Assembly: GCF_027594865.1 (NCBI RefSeq) | Contig: NZ_CP089391.1 | Coordinates: 1,580,501-1,644,500 of the forward strand | Source: Bradyrhizobium xenonodulans | GTDB lineage: Bacteria > Pseudomonadota > Alphaproteobacteria > Rhizobiales > Xanthobacteraceae | Direction: 5' to 3' | Length of the DNA stretch: 64,000 bases | In this document: piece after piece, positions 47,462 through 56,950 of the stretch | How positions within the stretch are numbered: the first letter of the stretch is position 1 | Layout: the number at the start of each line of letters is the position of its first letter | Notes under the pieces: generated by a model | What the model saw: only the letters and a program-made list of their open reading frames with translations | What the model was told of the DNA's origin: nothing | Database searches by the model: none | Position numbers and translations under genes: made by a program

Positions 47462-48067
47462 TCATCGTGCAGCACAACTCTCGGTTAGCAATTGGTAAGC
47501 GGTAGCAAGCCCTCCGATCGGGACCGTTCCACGGATCAAAGTGGGCTTGCTCTCAATTTGGACAGAGAGTTCATCAGTCTGTTGCCAATCACCGGTCGCA
47601 AGCACTACCGCATTGCGGGGCAATAACAGAGCTTCGCCAGCCTGCACGACGGATGCATCAAACTCAGCAACTCGACCGCTTCCGGAAGTCAGGGTGACCC
47701 TCGGCCGATCGCTGCGCGAGATCCGCTCCAAGGTTATCAGAAGGACTTCGATGCCTTGTCGGCCACATTGGAGGCTGAGTCCGGCAAGGCTAATGTCTGA
47801 CCTCTTTGTATCAGCAACGTGCATAACGGAGACCGCGTCCGGTCCGCCTGACGGGTTCTTGGTTTTGACCAACTGCCATCCCCCGCTGAGTGGGATAATG
47901 TTGCTGCCGCTGCCCACCTGTTTCGAGACTTCGCTGTCGCATTCTTGCTGACGAGCGACTCCGACCCCGGTGACGCATCCCCGTGTTCCGGAGTTGGTCT
48001 GTTCTGATCGCGCGTTGGGAATTGAAGCCAGCGCGAGGATGGCGAGGACGCAATGGAGGCGCTTCAT
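47462..48067 (-). CDS. exported protein of unknown function
   Basis: The product has 201 residues from the ATG at 48067 with signal peptide MKRLHCVLAILALASIPNAR. The mature part contains GWQLVKTKNPSGGPDAVSVM and GLSLQCGRQGIEVLL, a pattern seen in proteins carrying a beta-sandwich that often ends with the VELSVQIESKP type strand. I cannot name the family. It may be periplasmic. Confidence 0.65.
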   Translation of the reverse strand: MKRLHCVLAILALASIPNARSEQTNSGTRGCVTGVGVARQQECDSEVSKQVGSGSNIIPLSGGWQLVKTKNPSGGPDAVSVMHVADTKRSDISLAGLSLQCGRQGIEVLLITLERISRSDRPRVTLTSGSGRVAEFDASVVQAGEALLLPRNAVVLATGDWQQTDELSVQIESKPTLIRGTVPIGGLATAYQLLTESCAAR

Positions 48068-48249
48068 CGAAACTCGAACTGACATTGCAAACCGTGACTT
48101 GACTCCCTGCCTACCTTTTTGGCACTAGCAGGCTTCTCAGTTCAATATGAATTAATTACCGCCATTATTTTATTGCAATGCAATATTACTGATGATCTGC
48201 TGGTGGGCGCCAGGTTCAATTAAGCGTTGGCATTGTCAAGGAGGCGATT

Positions 48250-49770
48250 TTGTTCCCTCAGAGTTCAATCACGGACGGTCACCGGGCGCCGGACCAGGCT
48301 GCGTCATTGAAGGGGCCAATCGACAATGCTCGGTTGGTCGAAGATCTGCAGGATCGTCCCGTCGGCATTAAAATCCCTTACTCCGCTCTTGCTCATCTGG
48401 TCGCGTCGTTTGACGCCGCTGTGATCCTGTTTGCGAGCGTGGTTGGGACCGGACTTTACCAAATTGTTGCCAATAGCTTCCTTGATCACCTTGAGCCAGT
48501 GCTCGGAATTGGTCCTGTTGCAGCGTTGCTCTATGTGCTGATTGGCTACGCGACCGGGCTGTACGATCTTCGTGCTGCGCTTGCGAAGAAGCGAAGGGAT
48601 TCGGGCCGGATCTTCGCGCAATGGACCCTTGTTATCCTTCTGCTCACATCGTTGGCCTTCCTGATGAAGAGCGGTGCCGTCTACTCTCGCGGTTCTGTCA
48701 TCTGCTTCAGTCTGCTTGCGCCTCTTCTGCTGGTGGGGTGCCGGCGATTCGCAAAACGCATTGTGGCCGGTGTGGTGGCCGACGGGCAGGTAAAGGGCCT
48801 GCGTGCTGTTTTGCTAGGCACAGGCGAGGAACTGGCCGCGCTTGGTTTCGAAGAATTGCTGGAAAAATTTGGCTTTACGGAAGTCGAGCGTGTGGCGTTC
48901 CCGACCGGACGAGGAGGCGGGTTTGCGATGAGTGCAGGCGAGGCTGCCACGCTTGAGCACGCGATCGGGGTTGCGCGCATTCGAGGGGCCGAAGCAATCG
49001 TTTTGGCATTTCCTTGGAGCGATACCCGCAAAGTCGAACTCGTCCGCGATGGGCTTAGGATCTCGCCGCTTCCGGTTCGATTGCTGCCGGACCGACGAAT
49101 CCGCTCGCTGGCGGGAAATCCCTCGTTCAGATTGCAGAATTCACTTTCGGTTGAAATTCAGCGGGGACCGCTGTCGCGGGCGGAGCAGGCATCCAAGCGC
49201 CTGCTCGACATCGTCGGAGCTCTGGTCGGGTTGGTCGTGTTCGCCCCCTTGATGATTCTGAGCGCGATCGTCGTCAAGTTGGACTCGCCTGGACCGGTGT
49301 TCTTTCGACAGAAGCGCAACGGCTTCAACGCGAAGGAGTTTTCCATCTTCAAGTTCAGGACGATGACCGTCATGGAGGATGGTGCCACGGTCGTCCAGGC
49401 CAAGCGGTTTGATCCGCGGGTCACCAGGTTTGGACGGCTCCTTCGTCGAAGCAGCATCGATGAGGTTCCCCAACTCATTAATGTCCTGATGGGGGACATG
49501 TCGCTGGTAGGACCGAGGCCGCATGCGCTGGCGCATGATAGCCATTATGGCCGATTATTGTCGGACTATGCCTTCCGGCACCACGTCAAACCGGGCATTA
49601 CCGGCTGGGCTCAAGTCAAGGGCTATCGGGGCGAGACTGCCCTGGTGGAGCAAATGAAGGGACGGATCGATTGCGATCTCTGGTACATCAACAACTGGAG
49701 CCTCACCCTCGACCTCAAAATCCTCTCGCTCACCTGTCTGGAACTGACAAGCCGCCGGAATGCGTATTGA
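48250..49770 (+). CDS. polyprenyl glycosylphosphotransferase (ExoY/WcaJ type)
   Basis: The product has 506 residues; the start is a TTG at 48250 with AAGGAGG at ideal spacing. Four to five N-terminal membrane helices, a CoA-binding-like cytoplasmic domain and then a bacterial sugar transferase domain are seen: DSPGPVFFRQKRNG, FKFRTM, RRSSIDEVPQLINVLMGDMS, LVGPRPHA and KPGITGWAQVKGYRGET. It transfers a sugar-1-phosphate to undecaprenyl phosphate, starting repeat-unit synthesis. It leads the short plus-strand unit that includes the export lipoprotein. Confidence 0.94.
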   Translation: MFPQSSITDGHRAPDQAASLKGPIDNARLVEDLQDRPVGIKIPYSALAHLVASFDAAVILFASVVGTGLYQIVANSFLDHLEPVLGIGPVAALLYVLIGYATGLYDLRAALAKKRRDSGRIFAQWTLVILLLTSLAFLMKSGAVYSRGSVICFSLLAPLLLVGCRRFAKRIVAGVVADGQVKGLRAVLLGTGEELAALGFEELLEKFGFTEVERVAFPTGRGGGFAMSAGEAATLEHAIGVARIRGAEAIVLAFPWSDTRKVELVRDGLRISPLPVRLLPDRRIRSLAGNPSFRLQNSLSVEIQRGPLSRAEQASKRLLDIVGALVGLVVFAPLMILSAIVVKLDSPGPVFFRQKRNGFNAKEFSIFKFRTMTVMEDGATVVQAKRFDPRVTRFGRLLRRSSIDEVPQLINVLMGDMSLVGPRPHALAHDSHYGRLLSDYAFRHHVKPGITGWAQVKGYRGETALVEQMKGRIDCDLWYINNWSLTLDLKILSLTCLELTSRRNAY

Positions 49771-49918
49771 GCGCGTTTGGAGGCGGGCGCTCGCCCCTGT
49801 AACCGCGATGCAACAACTTCGGGTTATCGTCGCCACCCCGGCCTTTTCCATCCCTCCGCTCGTTGACTCACCTGAGGAATTCGCTGAGTTTGCGGGCTGA
49901 TAAATTTGGGGAACTCGG

Positions 49919-51103
49919 TTGGTGTTGAAACGGGGCGTCGTCCTGGTGAGTGTTCTTTCCGCTGTCCTGCTCAGTTCCGCGGGATGCGCGATTATGCCGA
50001 TGTCGGGTCCTGAGGACCACGTCATCAAGAGCGAACACACGGTCAACGGCCCTGAATATGGGCTGGTGAAGCTCACTCCCACGGTCGTCGATATCGTCAG
50101 GGAATACGGTCCTGGAGCCATTGCGGGGTCGTTCCCGGACAATCGTCCACCACCCTCCATCAAATTCGGCATTGGCGACGTCGTGGCAGTGTCTATCTTC
50201 GAAGCGGCCGCAGGCGGTCTGTTCATTCCCGCCGAGGCTGGCGTTCGCCCGGGTAACTTCGTTTCCCTGCCAAACCAAAATGTCGATTCGGCCGGATTCA
50301 TTTCGGTTCCCTATGCCGGTGCGGTCAAGGCTAATGGCCGCACCCCGAGCGAGATTCAGCAGGATATCGTCAAGGCGATCGGTAACCGTGCCATCGAACC
50401 GCAGGTGGTGGTGTCGCTGATCACCCAGAATACCTCGCTGATCAGCGTCTTGGGCGAGGTCAACGCGCCCACGCGGCTAACGGCAAATGCGGCCGGTGAA
50501 CGGATCCTAGACGTTATTGCCCGTGCCGGGGGTCCAAAAGGACAGGGCTGGGAGACTTGGGTCACCCTGGAGCGTCACGGAAAGCGGGCAACGGTTCCCT
50601 TTGGTGCCTTGGTTTACACGCCGGCGAACAACGTCTGGGTGCATCCTGGCGATACGATCTATGTCTATCGTGAGCCGCAGATTTTCCTAGCCTTCGGTGC
50701 CTCAGGCGCACAGGGCCAGTTCCCCTTCGACATGTGGAAGATCAACATGGCGCAAGCGATGGCCAAAGCCGGTGGTCTGCTCGACGCCCAAGCCGAGCCC
50801 AGCGGTGTCTACGTCTATAGGCGCGAGCCGCGCGAGCTGGCTGAGCGGCTGGGGGTAGACTGCTCCAAATTCGTCGGTCCGACAGTACCGGTAGTCTACA
50901 ACGCCGATTTTAGGGATCCGGCCGCATACTTCCTCGCAACCAAGTTCGACATGCGGGACAAGGACGTCCTGTTCGCTGCCAACGCGGCCACGGTCGATAC
51001 CACCAAATTCTTGCAGTTCGCTCGCGTCGTCATCGCAACAGCCAACGATACGATCGTTACTGCGAACAACGCCCAGATCCTGCGGATCAACTTGCGGCAG
51101 TGA
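49919..51103 (+). CDS. Wza-like polysaccharide export lipoprotein
   Basis: The product has about 394 residues; the start is one of TTG 49919, GTG 49922 or TTG 49925. A lipobox (SSAG-C) near residue 23 gives an outer-membrane lipoprotein. The Poly_export domain follows (FGIGDVVAVSIFEAAAGGLF, VDSAGFISVPYAGAVKANGR) and then SLBB-type repeats (LISVLGEVNAPTRLTANAAG, WVHPGDTIYVYREPQIFLAF). It forms the export channel with the BY-kinase encoded at 52188. Confidence 0.92.
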   Translation: MVLKRGVVLVSVLSAVLLSSAGCAIMPMSGPEDHVIKSEHTVNGPEYGLVKLTPTVVDIVREYGPGAIAGSFPDNRPPPSIKFGIGDVVAVSIFEAAAGGLFIPAEAGVRPGNFVSLPNQNVDSAGFISVPYAGAVKANGRTPSEIQQDIVKAIGNRAIEPQVVVSLITQNTSLISVLGEVNAPTRLTANAAGERILDVIARAGGPKGQGWETWVTLERHGKRATVPFGALVYTPANNVWVHPGDTIYVYREPQIFLAFGASGAQGQFPFDMWKINMAQAMAKAGGLLDAQAEPSGVYVYRREPRELAERLGVDCSKFVGPTVPVVYNADFRDPAAYFLATKFDMRDKDVLFAANAATVDTTKFLQFARVVIATANDTIVTANNAQILRINLRQ

Positions 51104-51432
51104 TCTTAGATTTACCTTTTGGGGAACCTAAACTAGCCAAAAGGGGCCAATTGCCCGGGCTTTGAACTTGCGCGATAGAGTTACATTGATAGGCTTTAGG
51201 CGAGGCGGTAGCGGGTGCACACCGCGGCAAGAACAAATGCCGCTGCGTCCTCCGAATATCGCGTTTCGTCAGCTTCACGGGCTAGGCTAGGTGGCCGCTA
51301 AGCACCAGTCGCTCTGATGCGAAACCGGCCTCGAGATGATGCTTCGTCAAGAAGGTTGGAAGAACTGATCCGGGCCCATTAGGTCGGGATTGCCGCAATC
51401 ATTGAGGACGTCACTTCGTCCGTCATTCTGGA
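51104..51432. other. intergenic stretch after the export gene
   Basis: About 330 bases. CCTTTTGG...CCAAAAGG at 51115-51144 forms an 8-bp stem right after the export gene stop and may end its transcript. The rest has short frames on both strands without domains. I considered a transposase remnant but could not support it. Confidence 0.5.
51115..51144 (+). terminator. weak hairpin after the export gene
   Basis: Perfect 8-base arms with a 14-base loop starting 11 bases after the stop. No clear T-run follows. Confidence 0.4.
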
Positions 51433-52176
51433 TCAGTACCTCCAAGGTCTGAACTCTTGTGGCTCGATCCCTGGAATCTGGACCGTCAGACCTTCAGCCC
51501 GGAGTGCGCGGTCCAATTGGAGGCGAAAATCCAACCTTACCGTTCCAAGCCCGGCCAAGAGCGCTTCACGATGCCTCCAGCCTGCCCCTTTGAGAATCTT
51601 TAGGGCATCACGTATCCAGCCCGTTCGAACAATAGATACAAATTCCCTGCGGGCGCTTTCCTGAAGCTCAGGCGGAAGGACGTCATAGATCGCCAGCACA
51701 TACGGGCTGCGAAGCGCAATCCAGCCCTCGTAGGGAGCTAGTCTATAGGACATTCGCAATTCGTCGAGATGATCGCTAACTTGATCGCCCCGATTGATGG
51801 CGCTCCAGTACTGGATGAACCATAAGAGGCCGTCGGTCGGGATGCAGCCCAGCGCTTTCCTTACGGACGAGCGGAGGGAAGTAAGACGTTCATTCGCAAG
51901 CTGGGAATCAAGAGAGTCAACGGCCATCTCGTAGAGGCGAAGACGGATGATAGCTGCTGCCCTGATTTCTCGTGGGTTACAGATTGCCCGATTCTCCGCT
52001 GCAGCCAACCCGGCTTCGGCAATCGGATTACGCTTAAACGAGGTGCCGGACAGAACCGCATTGGCTATGTTACTCAACCGGGACTCTTGGGTTTGGCTAA
52101 GAAAAAAGAGCATAGCCCAGCCCGCTGAAAAGATGGCGATTACTACTAGGATCGATCTGCCAATGGCATTGGCCAT
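51433..52176 (-). CDS. membrane-anchored helical-repeat protein
   Basis: The product has 247 residues. An N-terminal membrane helix (SILVVIAIFSAGWAMLFFL) anchors a helical periplasmic part with ELRMSYRLAPYEGWIALRSP, similar to the exported protein at 43378. It ends 11 bases before the start of the BY-kinase reading on the same strand, so it is in the kinase transcript. A role in polymer length control or export is inferred from position. Confidence 0.7.
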   Translation of the reverse strand: MANAIGRSILVVIAIFSAGWAMLFFLSQTQESRLSNIANAVLSGTSFKRNPIAEAGLAAAENRAICNPREIRAAAIIRLRLYEMAVDSLDSQLANERLTSLRSSVRKALGCIPTDGLLWFIQYWSAINRGDQVSDHLDELRMSYRLAPYEGWIALRSPYVLAIYDVLPPELQESARREFVSIVRTGWIRDALKILKGAGWRHREALLAGLGTVRLDFRLQLDRALRAEGLTVQIPGIEPQEFRPWRY

Positions 52177-52187
52177 TCGCCGCTCGA

Positions 52188-54590
52188 TCAGTCCACGTAC
52201 CCGTATCGCGAGTAATATCGGTTGCGGTAGTAGCCTCCGCTATGCGTATCGTAGCGGCCCATGGCTGCCAAGTTTACCTTGTTTAGAACTGCGCCCATGA
52301 GACGTTCGCGAACAATCGGCGTTTCCCTGATAACTCGTTCGACGACGTCGACCTTCGATCTCGCCCACTCAATAACCAAAACGTATGAGTCGGCTAATGT
52401 GCCCGTCGCGCGCACGTCAATGACCGGCGCCAATGGGCTGAGATCCAAGATGATCCGGTCATACTGCTCGCGAAGTCCCTGAAAGAACTTCTCCATCTGT
52501 TGGGAGGCGAGCAGATCGCTTGAGTTTGAGAATCGCGAGGTTACAACGCAGGGAAGAAAATGCAGATTGGTCTCCGGGTCGATCCAGAGCGCCTCGGCCA
52601 GATCGGTCTTCCCGAACACGACCTCAATCAGTCCTGTCTCTGCTGAGCGGCTTAGGCGATGGGTAAGACTCGGATTACGCAGGTCGCCATCGATGAGAAG
52701 GGTGCGCAGTCCGCTCAGTGCCGTTGTTTGAGCCAAAGCCTCGCTGACCGTGGATTTCCCTTCATTGGGGAGGGCCGAGGTGATCGCGACCACTTTGTGC
52801 GGCGCCCCGTAATTGTTGAGGTCGGTTGCCAATTTGATCGAACGAAGTGCTTCGGCAAAACGCGAAAACGGTGAGTTGATTGCGAAACGCCCGATGCTGT
52901 TGTCGACCGTGAGTTGCCGACCATGGCGGTGCAAGTGAGCTGGTTCCGTAAGGCGACCCTGCTTGCCTGTTCCATTAGGAGGAGAAGCCGCAGCTGAACT
53001 CGGCCTTCTACTTTTAGGGAATGGTAACCAATCCTTGAATTGGCTCAGCGGCCGGCTTGCGCCCTCGTCTGCACCTAGGCCAACGATCGGGACAGAGGCG
53101 AGACAATTGGTCTGGAGCAGCCTTTCGACCTGATGGACGGTCCGGAAGACGCGGTCGAGCATTTCAAGGAAGATAGCAACCAGACCTGCAAGGATGCTGC
53201 CGCCGACGATACCTGCCAGGAGGACAAGAGCCATCTTCGGTGAGGTCTTTGGTGTCGACAGTTCGGAGGCCTGGGTGATGACCCTAGCCTCGGTCATCGG
53301 GAAGGATTGCTGCTGCACCGAGACCATGTAGAGCTGCAAGAAATTATCCGACAAGGCTCGCGCACTCTGCGCGTTGCTTTCAAGGTCCCGCAGCACAATC
53401 TGCGCTTGGCTCGTACCGTTCGAGACAGCGATTGTTTCGTTCAGACTTTTCTGGCTGGCATCCTCGCGAGCCTTGGCGATCGCTAGATCGCTCTTATAGG
53501 CCTCGGCAGTCCGGCGAAGCTCATCCAGGATGGAGCGCCGGATCTCACGCATCTGGTTGTGCAGGTTCACAACCGCCAAATGCGTTGGGCCATATCGATT
53601 AGACCAGTCTGATGCTTTACCTGCGTAATCAAGGTAGGTTTGGCGCAGCTTGGTAATGACCGGATTGGCCATTGAATCATTGACGGTCGCCAAATCATTC
53701 AAAATGACCTGAGGGTCGCTCTCGTCAGCATTGAGAATTGCGGTAATGCGCTGCAGCTTGGCTTCGGCCTCCGCGCGCTTTCCGCGAGCTTCAGTCAAAC
53801 CGCTATTAATCTCAGCGAGTTGTTGCTCGGTCAACAGGCGTCCGCCGGCATCTACGATATTGTTCTTTGCCTTATAGTCGGCGACAGCTCTCTCGGCCGC
53901 GGAGGCCTGGGCACGGAGCTCCTTTAGGCGGTCCTGTAGCCAGACCGCGGCACGGCGCGATGCTTGATATTTCGATTCAAGCGAGTCGGTAATATAACTT
54001 TCGGCAATCGCGTTTGCGATTCGCGCAGCCAGATCACGGGACAAGGATTGATAAGAAATCTCGATGACGTAGCTAAGCCCAATGCGCTTAATTGATGTGC
54101 CAGCCTGGATGCGCGCTATTGCGCCTCGCATTAGTTCCGCGTCAGAGGGTCTGGACTCTGGAAAAAAACTCGAAAAGAGGTTTGTCAGTCCGCTCAGCAG
54201 GCCCTCGTCACCATTCATGAATTCCGGTGAATCGAGAAGATGGAGATCTTTAATTACCGCTGTGGCAATGGTCTCGGATTTTAGGACTTCGACTTGACTG
54301 TCCACCATAGCGGATTCGATCGGACTGTCTCCCGACGTTCCTCCGACCTGTGTTTGAAGGCCCTGCATCTTGCGACTGTCGATCATCAACACCGCTGTGC
54401 CGGTGAAGCGCTTTGGGGCGGTGAGCAAATAAGTGCCCGCAACCCCGAGACACAGCAACACTGTGATGATCATCACCGGATATTGCCGGCTGATGAGGCC
54501 GATCGCAGACGAAACTGTCTCGTTCAGGTTGGGCTGATCGTTACCTTGGAGTTGTGCCGAGGCAGGAGAGGGAATTCGTGTTTGCAGCAT
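52188..54590 (-). CDS. polysaccharide chain-length regulator / BY-type tyrosine kinase
   Basis: The product has 800 residues. Two membrane helices (near 40-60 and 445-465) flank a periplasmic Wzz domain with long coiled coil. The cytoplasmic kinase follows: Walker A SALPNEGKST, Walker A' LLIDGDLRNPS, Walker B RIILDLSPL, and a C-terminal tyrosine cluster (SGGYYRNRYYSRYGYVD). This is the Wzc/ExoP design, controlling polymer length through autophosphorylation. It pairs with the Wza-like lipoprotein at 49919. Confidence 0.95.
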   Translation of the reverse strand: MLQTRIPSPASAQLQGNDQPNLNETVSSAIGLISRQYPVMIITVLLCLGVAGTYLLTAPKRFTGTAVLMIDSRKMQGLQTQVGGTSGDSPIESAMVDSQVEVLKSETIATAVIKDLHLLDSPEFMNGDEGLLSGLTNLFSSFFPESRPSDAELMRGAIARIQAGTSIKRIGLSYVIEISYQSLSRDLAARIANAIAESYITDSLESKYQASRRAAVWLQDRLKELRAQASAAERAVADYKAKNNIVDAGGRLLTEQQLAEINSGLTEARGKRAEAEAKLQRITAILNADESDPQVILNDLATVNDSMANPVITKLRQTYLDYAGKASDWSNRYGPTHLAVVNLHNQMREIRRSILDELRRTAEAYKSDLAIAKAREDASQKSLNETIAVSNGTSQAQIVLRDLESNAQSARALSDNFLQLYMVSVQQQSFPMTEARVITQASELSTPKTSPKMALVLLAGIVGGSILAGLVAIFLEMLDRVFRTVHQVERLLQTNCLASVPIVGLGADEGASRPLSQFKDWLPFPKSRRPSSAAASPPNGTGKQGRLTEPAHLHRHGRQLTVDNSIGRFAINSPFSRFAEALRSIKLATDLNNYGAPHKVVAITSALPNEGKSTVSEALAQTTALSGLRTLLIDGDLRNPSLTHRLSRSAETGLIEVVFGKTDLAEALWIDPETNLHFLPCVVTSRFSNSSDLLASQQMEKFFQGLREQYDRIILDLSPLAPVIDVRATGTLADSYVLVIEWARSKVDVVERVIRETPIVRERLMGAVLNKVNLAAMGRYDTHSGGYYRNRYYSRYGYVD

Positions 54591-54713
54591 CCGGACTCCG
54601 TCTACCTACCCTGAATGATATGCGTCACGGCTATTGAAAAATGGAAATGCACGCATCCGAACGCCGAAATGCGGTTGGCTCGTTAGCCGTCGATGCTCAA
54701 GGGCACAAGGCCT

Positions 54714-55394
54714 TTAGCACGACCCCGATACGGTACAGATAATCGTTGTCGTCGTGGTTGTTCCGCCTGCCGAGCCCGCACTGCCTACGCTCGAGCTAAA
54801 GTAGTTGGTTGGATTGTTGGACACGCTGTTCGCGACGAACGTCTGAACGGATGCGCCAGAGAATGTATTCCCCGTGGGGGTGGTCTGACCACCAACCCCG
54901 CCGGAGGAACCGGTCGCTGCGCCTGAGAGAGCCACGCTGCGAGTCGGATCATTTCCGGTCAGGGCTGCGTATTGAGCATTGGCATCCGGTGAACCGATGG
55001 CGCCGAGATCACCTTGGATTTCCAAAGAGAACGTCAGGTCAGTGGTTTTGCAGACGTTAGCCGCTTTGCCAAGGCCGGTGCCGATCGCCTTCTGAAGCGC
55101 GGAGGTGGAAGGTCCCTTGCTCGAGAGATCCTTCAAGATATTCAGCACCGCAGGAAGGGCCTGAGGATAGGACGCAACGAAGGTTTGTACATCTGCGGCT
55201 ACATCGTCGGGGCTGCGAGGTCCGTTCGGTCCTTCGAGCAGGGACGACGGATTGGTGGTGAAGGCGGCTGCCTTCTGAGCCGTGTCAGGATCGTTGACGC
55301 AAGCCGCAAATCCGATTGTGGGCGCGAGAAGAACGAAGGCGCAGAACGCGGCCGAAAGGAGCAGCTTCGACGAAAAGCGTCCTGGAGTCCTCAT
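54714..55394 (-). CDS. exported Gly/Ser/Thr-rich protein
   Basis: The product has 226 residues from the ATG at 55394. The signal peptide (LLLSAAFCAFVLLAPTIGFA-ACV) is followed by a helical half (DVQTFVASYPQALPAVLNIL, KAIGTGLGKAANVC) and a low-complexity end (GGTTTTTTIICTVSGSC). Cysteines near both ends could pair. No family is named. It sits between the BY-kinase and the polymerase genes in the same orientation. Confidence 0.75.
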   Translation of the reverse strand: MRTPGRFSSKLLLSAAFCAFVLLAPTIGFAACVNDPDTAQKAAAFTTNPSSLLEGPNGPRSPDDVAADVQTFVASYPQALPAVLNILKDLSSKGPSTSALQKAIGTGLGKAANVCKTTDLTFSLEIQGDLGAIGSPDANAQYAALTGNDPTRSVALSGAATGSSGGVGGQTTPTGNTFSGASVQTFVANSVSNNPTNYFSSSVGSAGSAGGTTTTTTIICTVSGSC

Positions 55395-55480
55395 GATCGT
55401 AACCTGTTCCAACTTTTCAATTCACGCATTTTTAAAAGAAAATTAGATAAATGTACAGCCAAGCTCTGGCTGTTGATGGT

Positions 55481-56950
55481 CTAGGTTAACAGTTTGGATC
55501 TGCTGGAGAAAGATTGGGCCATCCCCATGCCCAGAATAGGACAGACGGCCAGAGAAAACCCTGGAATTTGCAGGGGAAAATCCACCTGCGAGTGAACGAT
55601 CGCCAACAGGCCGATCCAGAAGGCCGCGGTCGGCAACGCTGCATCGCGGTCGCGACGGAGCATGCCCAACCCCAGCACTAGGAGAACCGAAGCCCAACCG
55701 ATCGCCACCACAACCGCGAAGGGGATGCCCATTTCGGCGGCAATTTCCAGGGTCGTGTTGTGAGCCTGCTCCCAAATTCCGTACGATGGAATGTTGCCGC
55801 TTCTGTAGGCCGGGAAGATCCATTTGAAAGTTCCAAGACCGGAACCAAGCCATGGAAAATCTTTGATTATCCCGATCGTCGAATCGTAAGCGTACCATCG
55901 TCCCAAGTCGAAGAAGCCCTGCACGCCGAACCGCTGGCTGGCGCGTGGTGCAAGCAGTGAGACGGTCGCTACGACCAGCAGCGCGATCGCGGTGGGAAGG
56001 GCCCAGAGCAACCGAAGCCTGCGTAATTCCCGACGGAAGCTGATTGTGAGAGCGCCGGCGAGAGCGAGCAACGATAGCACGGATCCCGCGCGCGATCCGG
56101 TCAGCATGGTAGCGGTGAGCATCACAAAGCACGCCAAGAGATAGAATATTTTTCGTGGAGAGGTGGCGTGCAAGTGAGACCTGATCAGTTCGCGCCATGG
56201 TAGGGGCGGCTCCCCAGCGCGCTCCTGCCTGAGGCTTGCGGCGACGAGAATCCATCCGACCGTTGCGGCTCCAAAATAAGTCGCGGCCACGTTCGGGTTG
56301 ATGAAGGTTGCCGTGACCGAATTCAGATAATTGTACTTCTGCTGCCAGAGCAGAAAGTTTGGCCAGAAGGCAAACGCGATAATGCCCTCGATTGCGTAGA
56401 TCAGCGCAGAGCCTAGAAAGAAGTTCAACAGAAGATAGGCGTCGCGGCGGTTTCGGCCAATGAGATAACCACACAGCATCGACAGCAAGCACGCGATCTG
56501 CGATCCAGCCGAGAAGAAGGGCTGATTTCGAGCCGTTGAGACCGAGCCGTTTATTCGGTCTCCGAGTAGCGCGGAAGCCTGATCCCAGATCGGAGCCGTC
56601 AACTGGCTGGACAGGAGTAATGTTTGGCTCAATTGTTCGCTGACAACAAACGCCCAGGTCAGGGAAACCGCTGCAAACCCGGACAAGAAAGCTAAGTCTC
56701 GCGAGTTTATCCCCGGCAAGCTCGCCAGCAAGAGCACCGCAGAAAGCAATACCACCCACAGTCCGACGACGCGCGCATCCGTGGAGCCGAACGGAAGTGG
56801 CGCCAGCGCGATCACCGCACATAGGCCGAACGTCGCGACAAAGTCGGTATAACGGGCTGCCGCTCCTCCCACGCAATTGCTGCTATCACTGTAGGATGGA
56901 TCGGTGTTGCCATTGATCGAACGAGAGTGTGCCCGATCCGGGAGAGACAT
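55481..56950 (-). CDS. O-antigen ligase/Wzy-like polymerase, second copy
   Basis: The product has 489 residues from the ATG at 56950, which overlaps the stop of the epimerase gene (TGATG). At least ten membrane helices. The Wzy_C-type loop with WLGSGLGTFKWIFPAYRSGN and WEQAHNTTLEIAAEMG, including the His seen in O-antigen ligases, is intact. It most likely polymerises lipid-linked repeats in the periplasm. Confidence 0.87.
   Translation of the reverse strand: MSLPDRAHSRSINGNTDPSYSDSSNCVGGAAARYTDFVATFGLCAVIALAPLPFGSTDARVVGLWVVLLSAVLLLASLPGINSRDLAFLSGFAAVSLTWAFVVSEQLSQTLLLSSQLTAPIWDQASALLGDRINGSVSTARNQPFFSAGSQIACLLSMLCGYLIGRNRRDAYLLLNFFLGSALIYAIEGIIAFAFWPNFLLWQQKYNYLNSVTATFINPNVAATYFGAATVGWILVAASLRQERAGEPPLPWRELIRSHLHATSPRKIFYLLACFVMLTATMLTGSRAGSVLSLLALAGALTISFRRELRRLRLLWALPTAIALLVVATVSLLAPRASQRFGVQGFFDLGRWYAYDSTIGIIKDFPWLGSGLGTFKWIFPAYRSGNIPSYGIWEQAHNTTLEIAAEMGIPFAVVVAIGWASVLLVLGLGMLRRDRDAALPTAAFWIGLLAIVHSQVDFPLQIPGFSLAVCPILGMGMAQSFSSRSKLLT

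Noticed and set aside
51104..51432. Possible transposase remnant after the export gene
   Set aside because: One short minus-strand frame ends in a transposase-like AAAFVLAAVCTRYRLA, but there are no terminal repeats and no further similarity could be seen.
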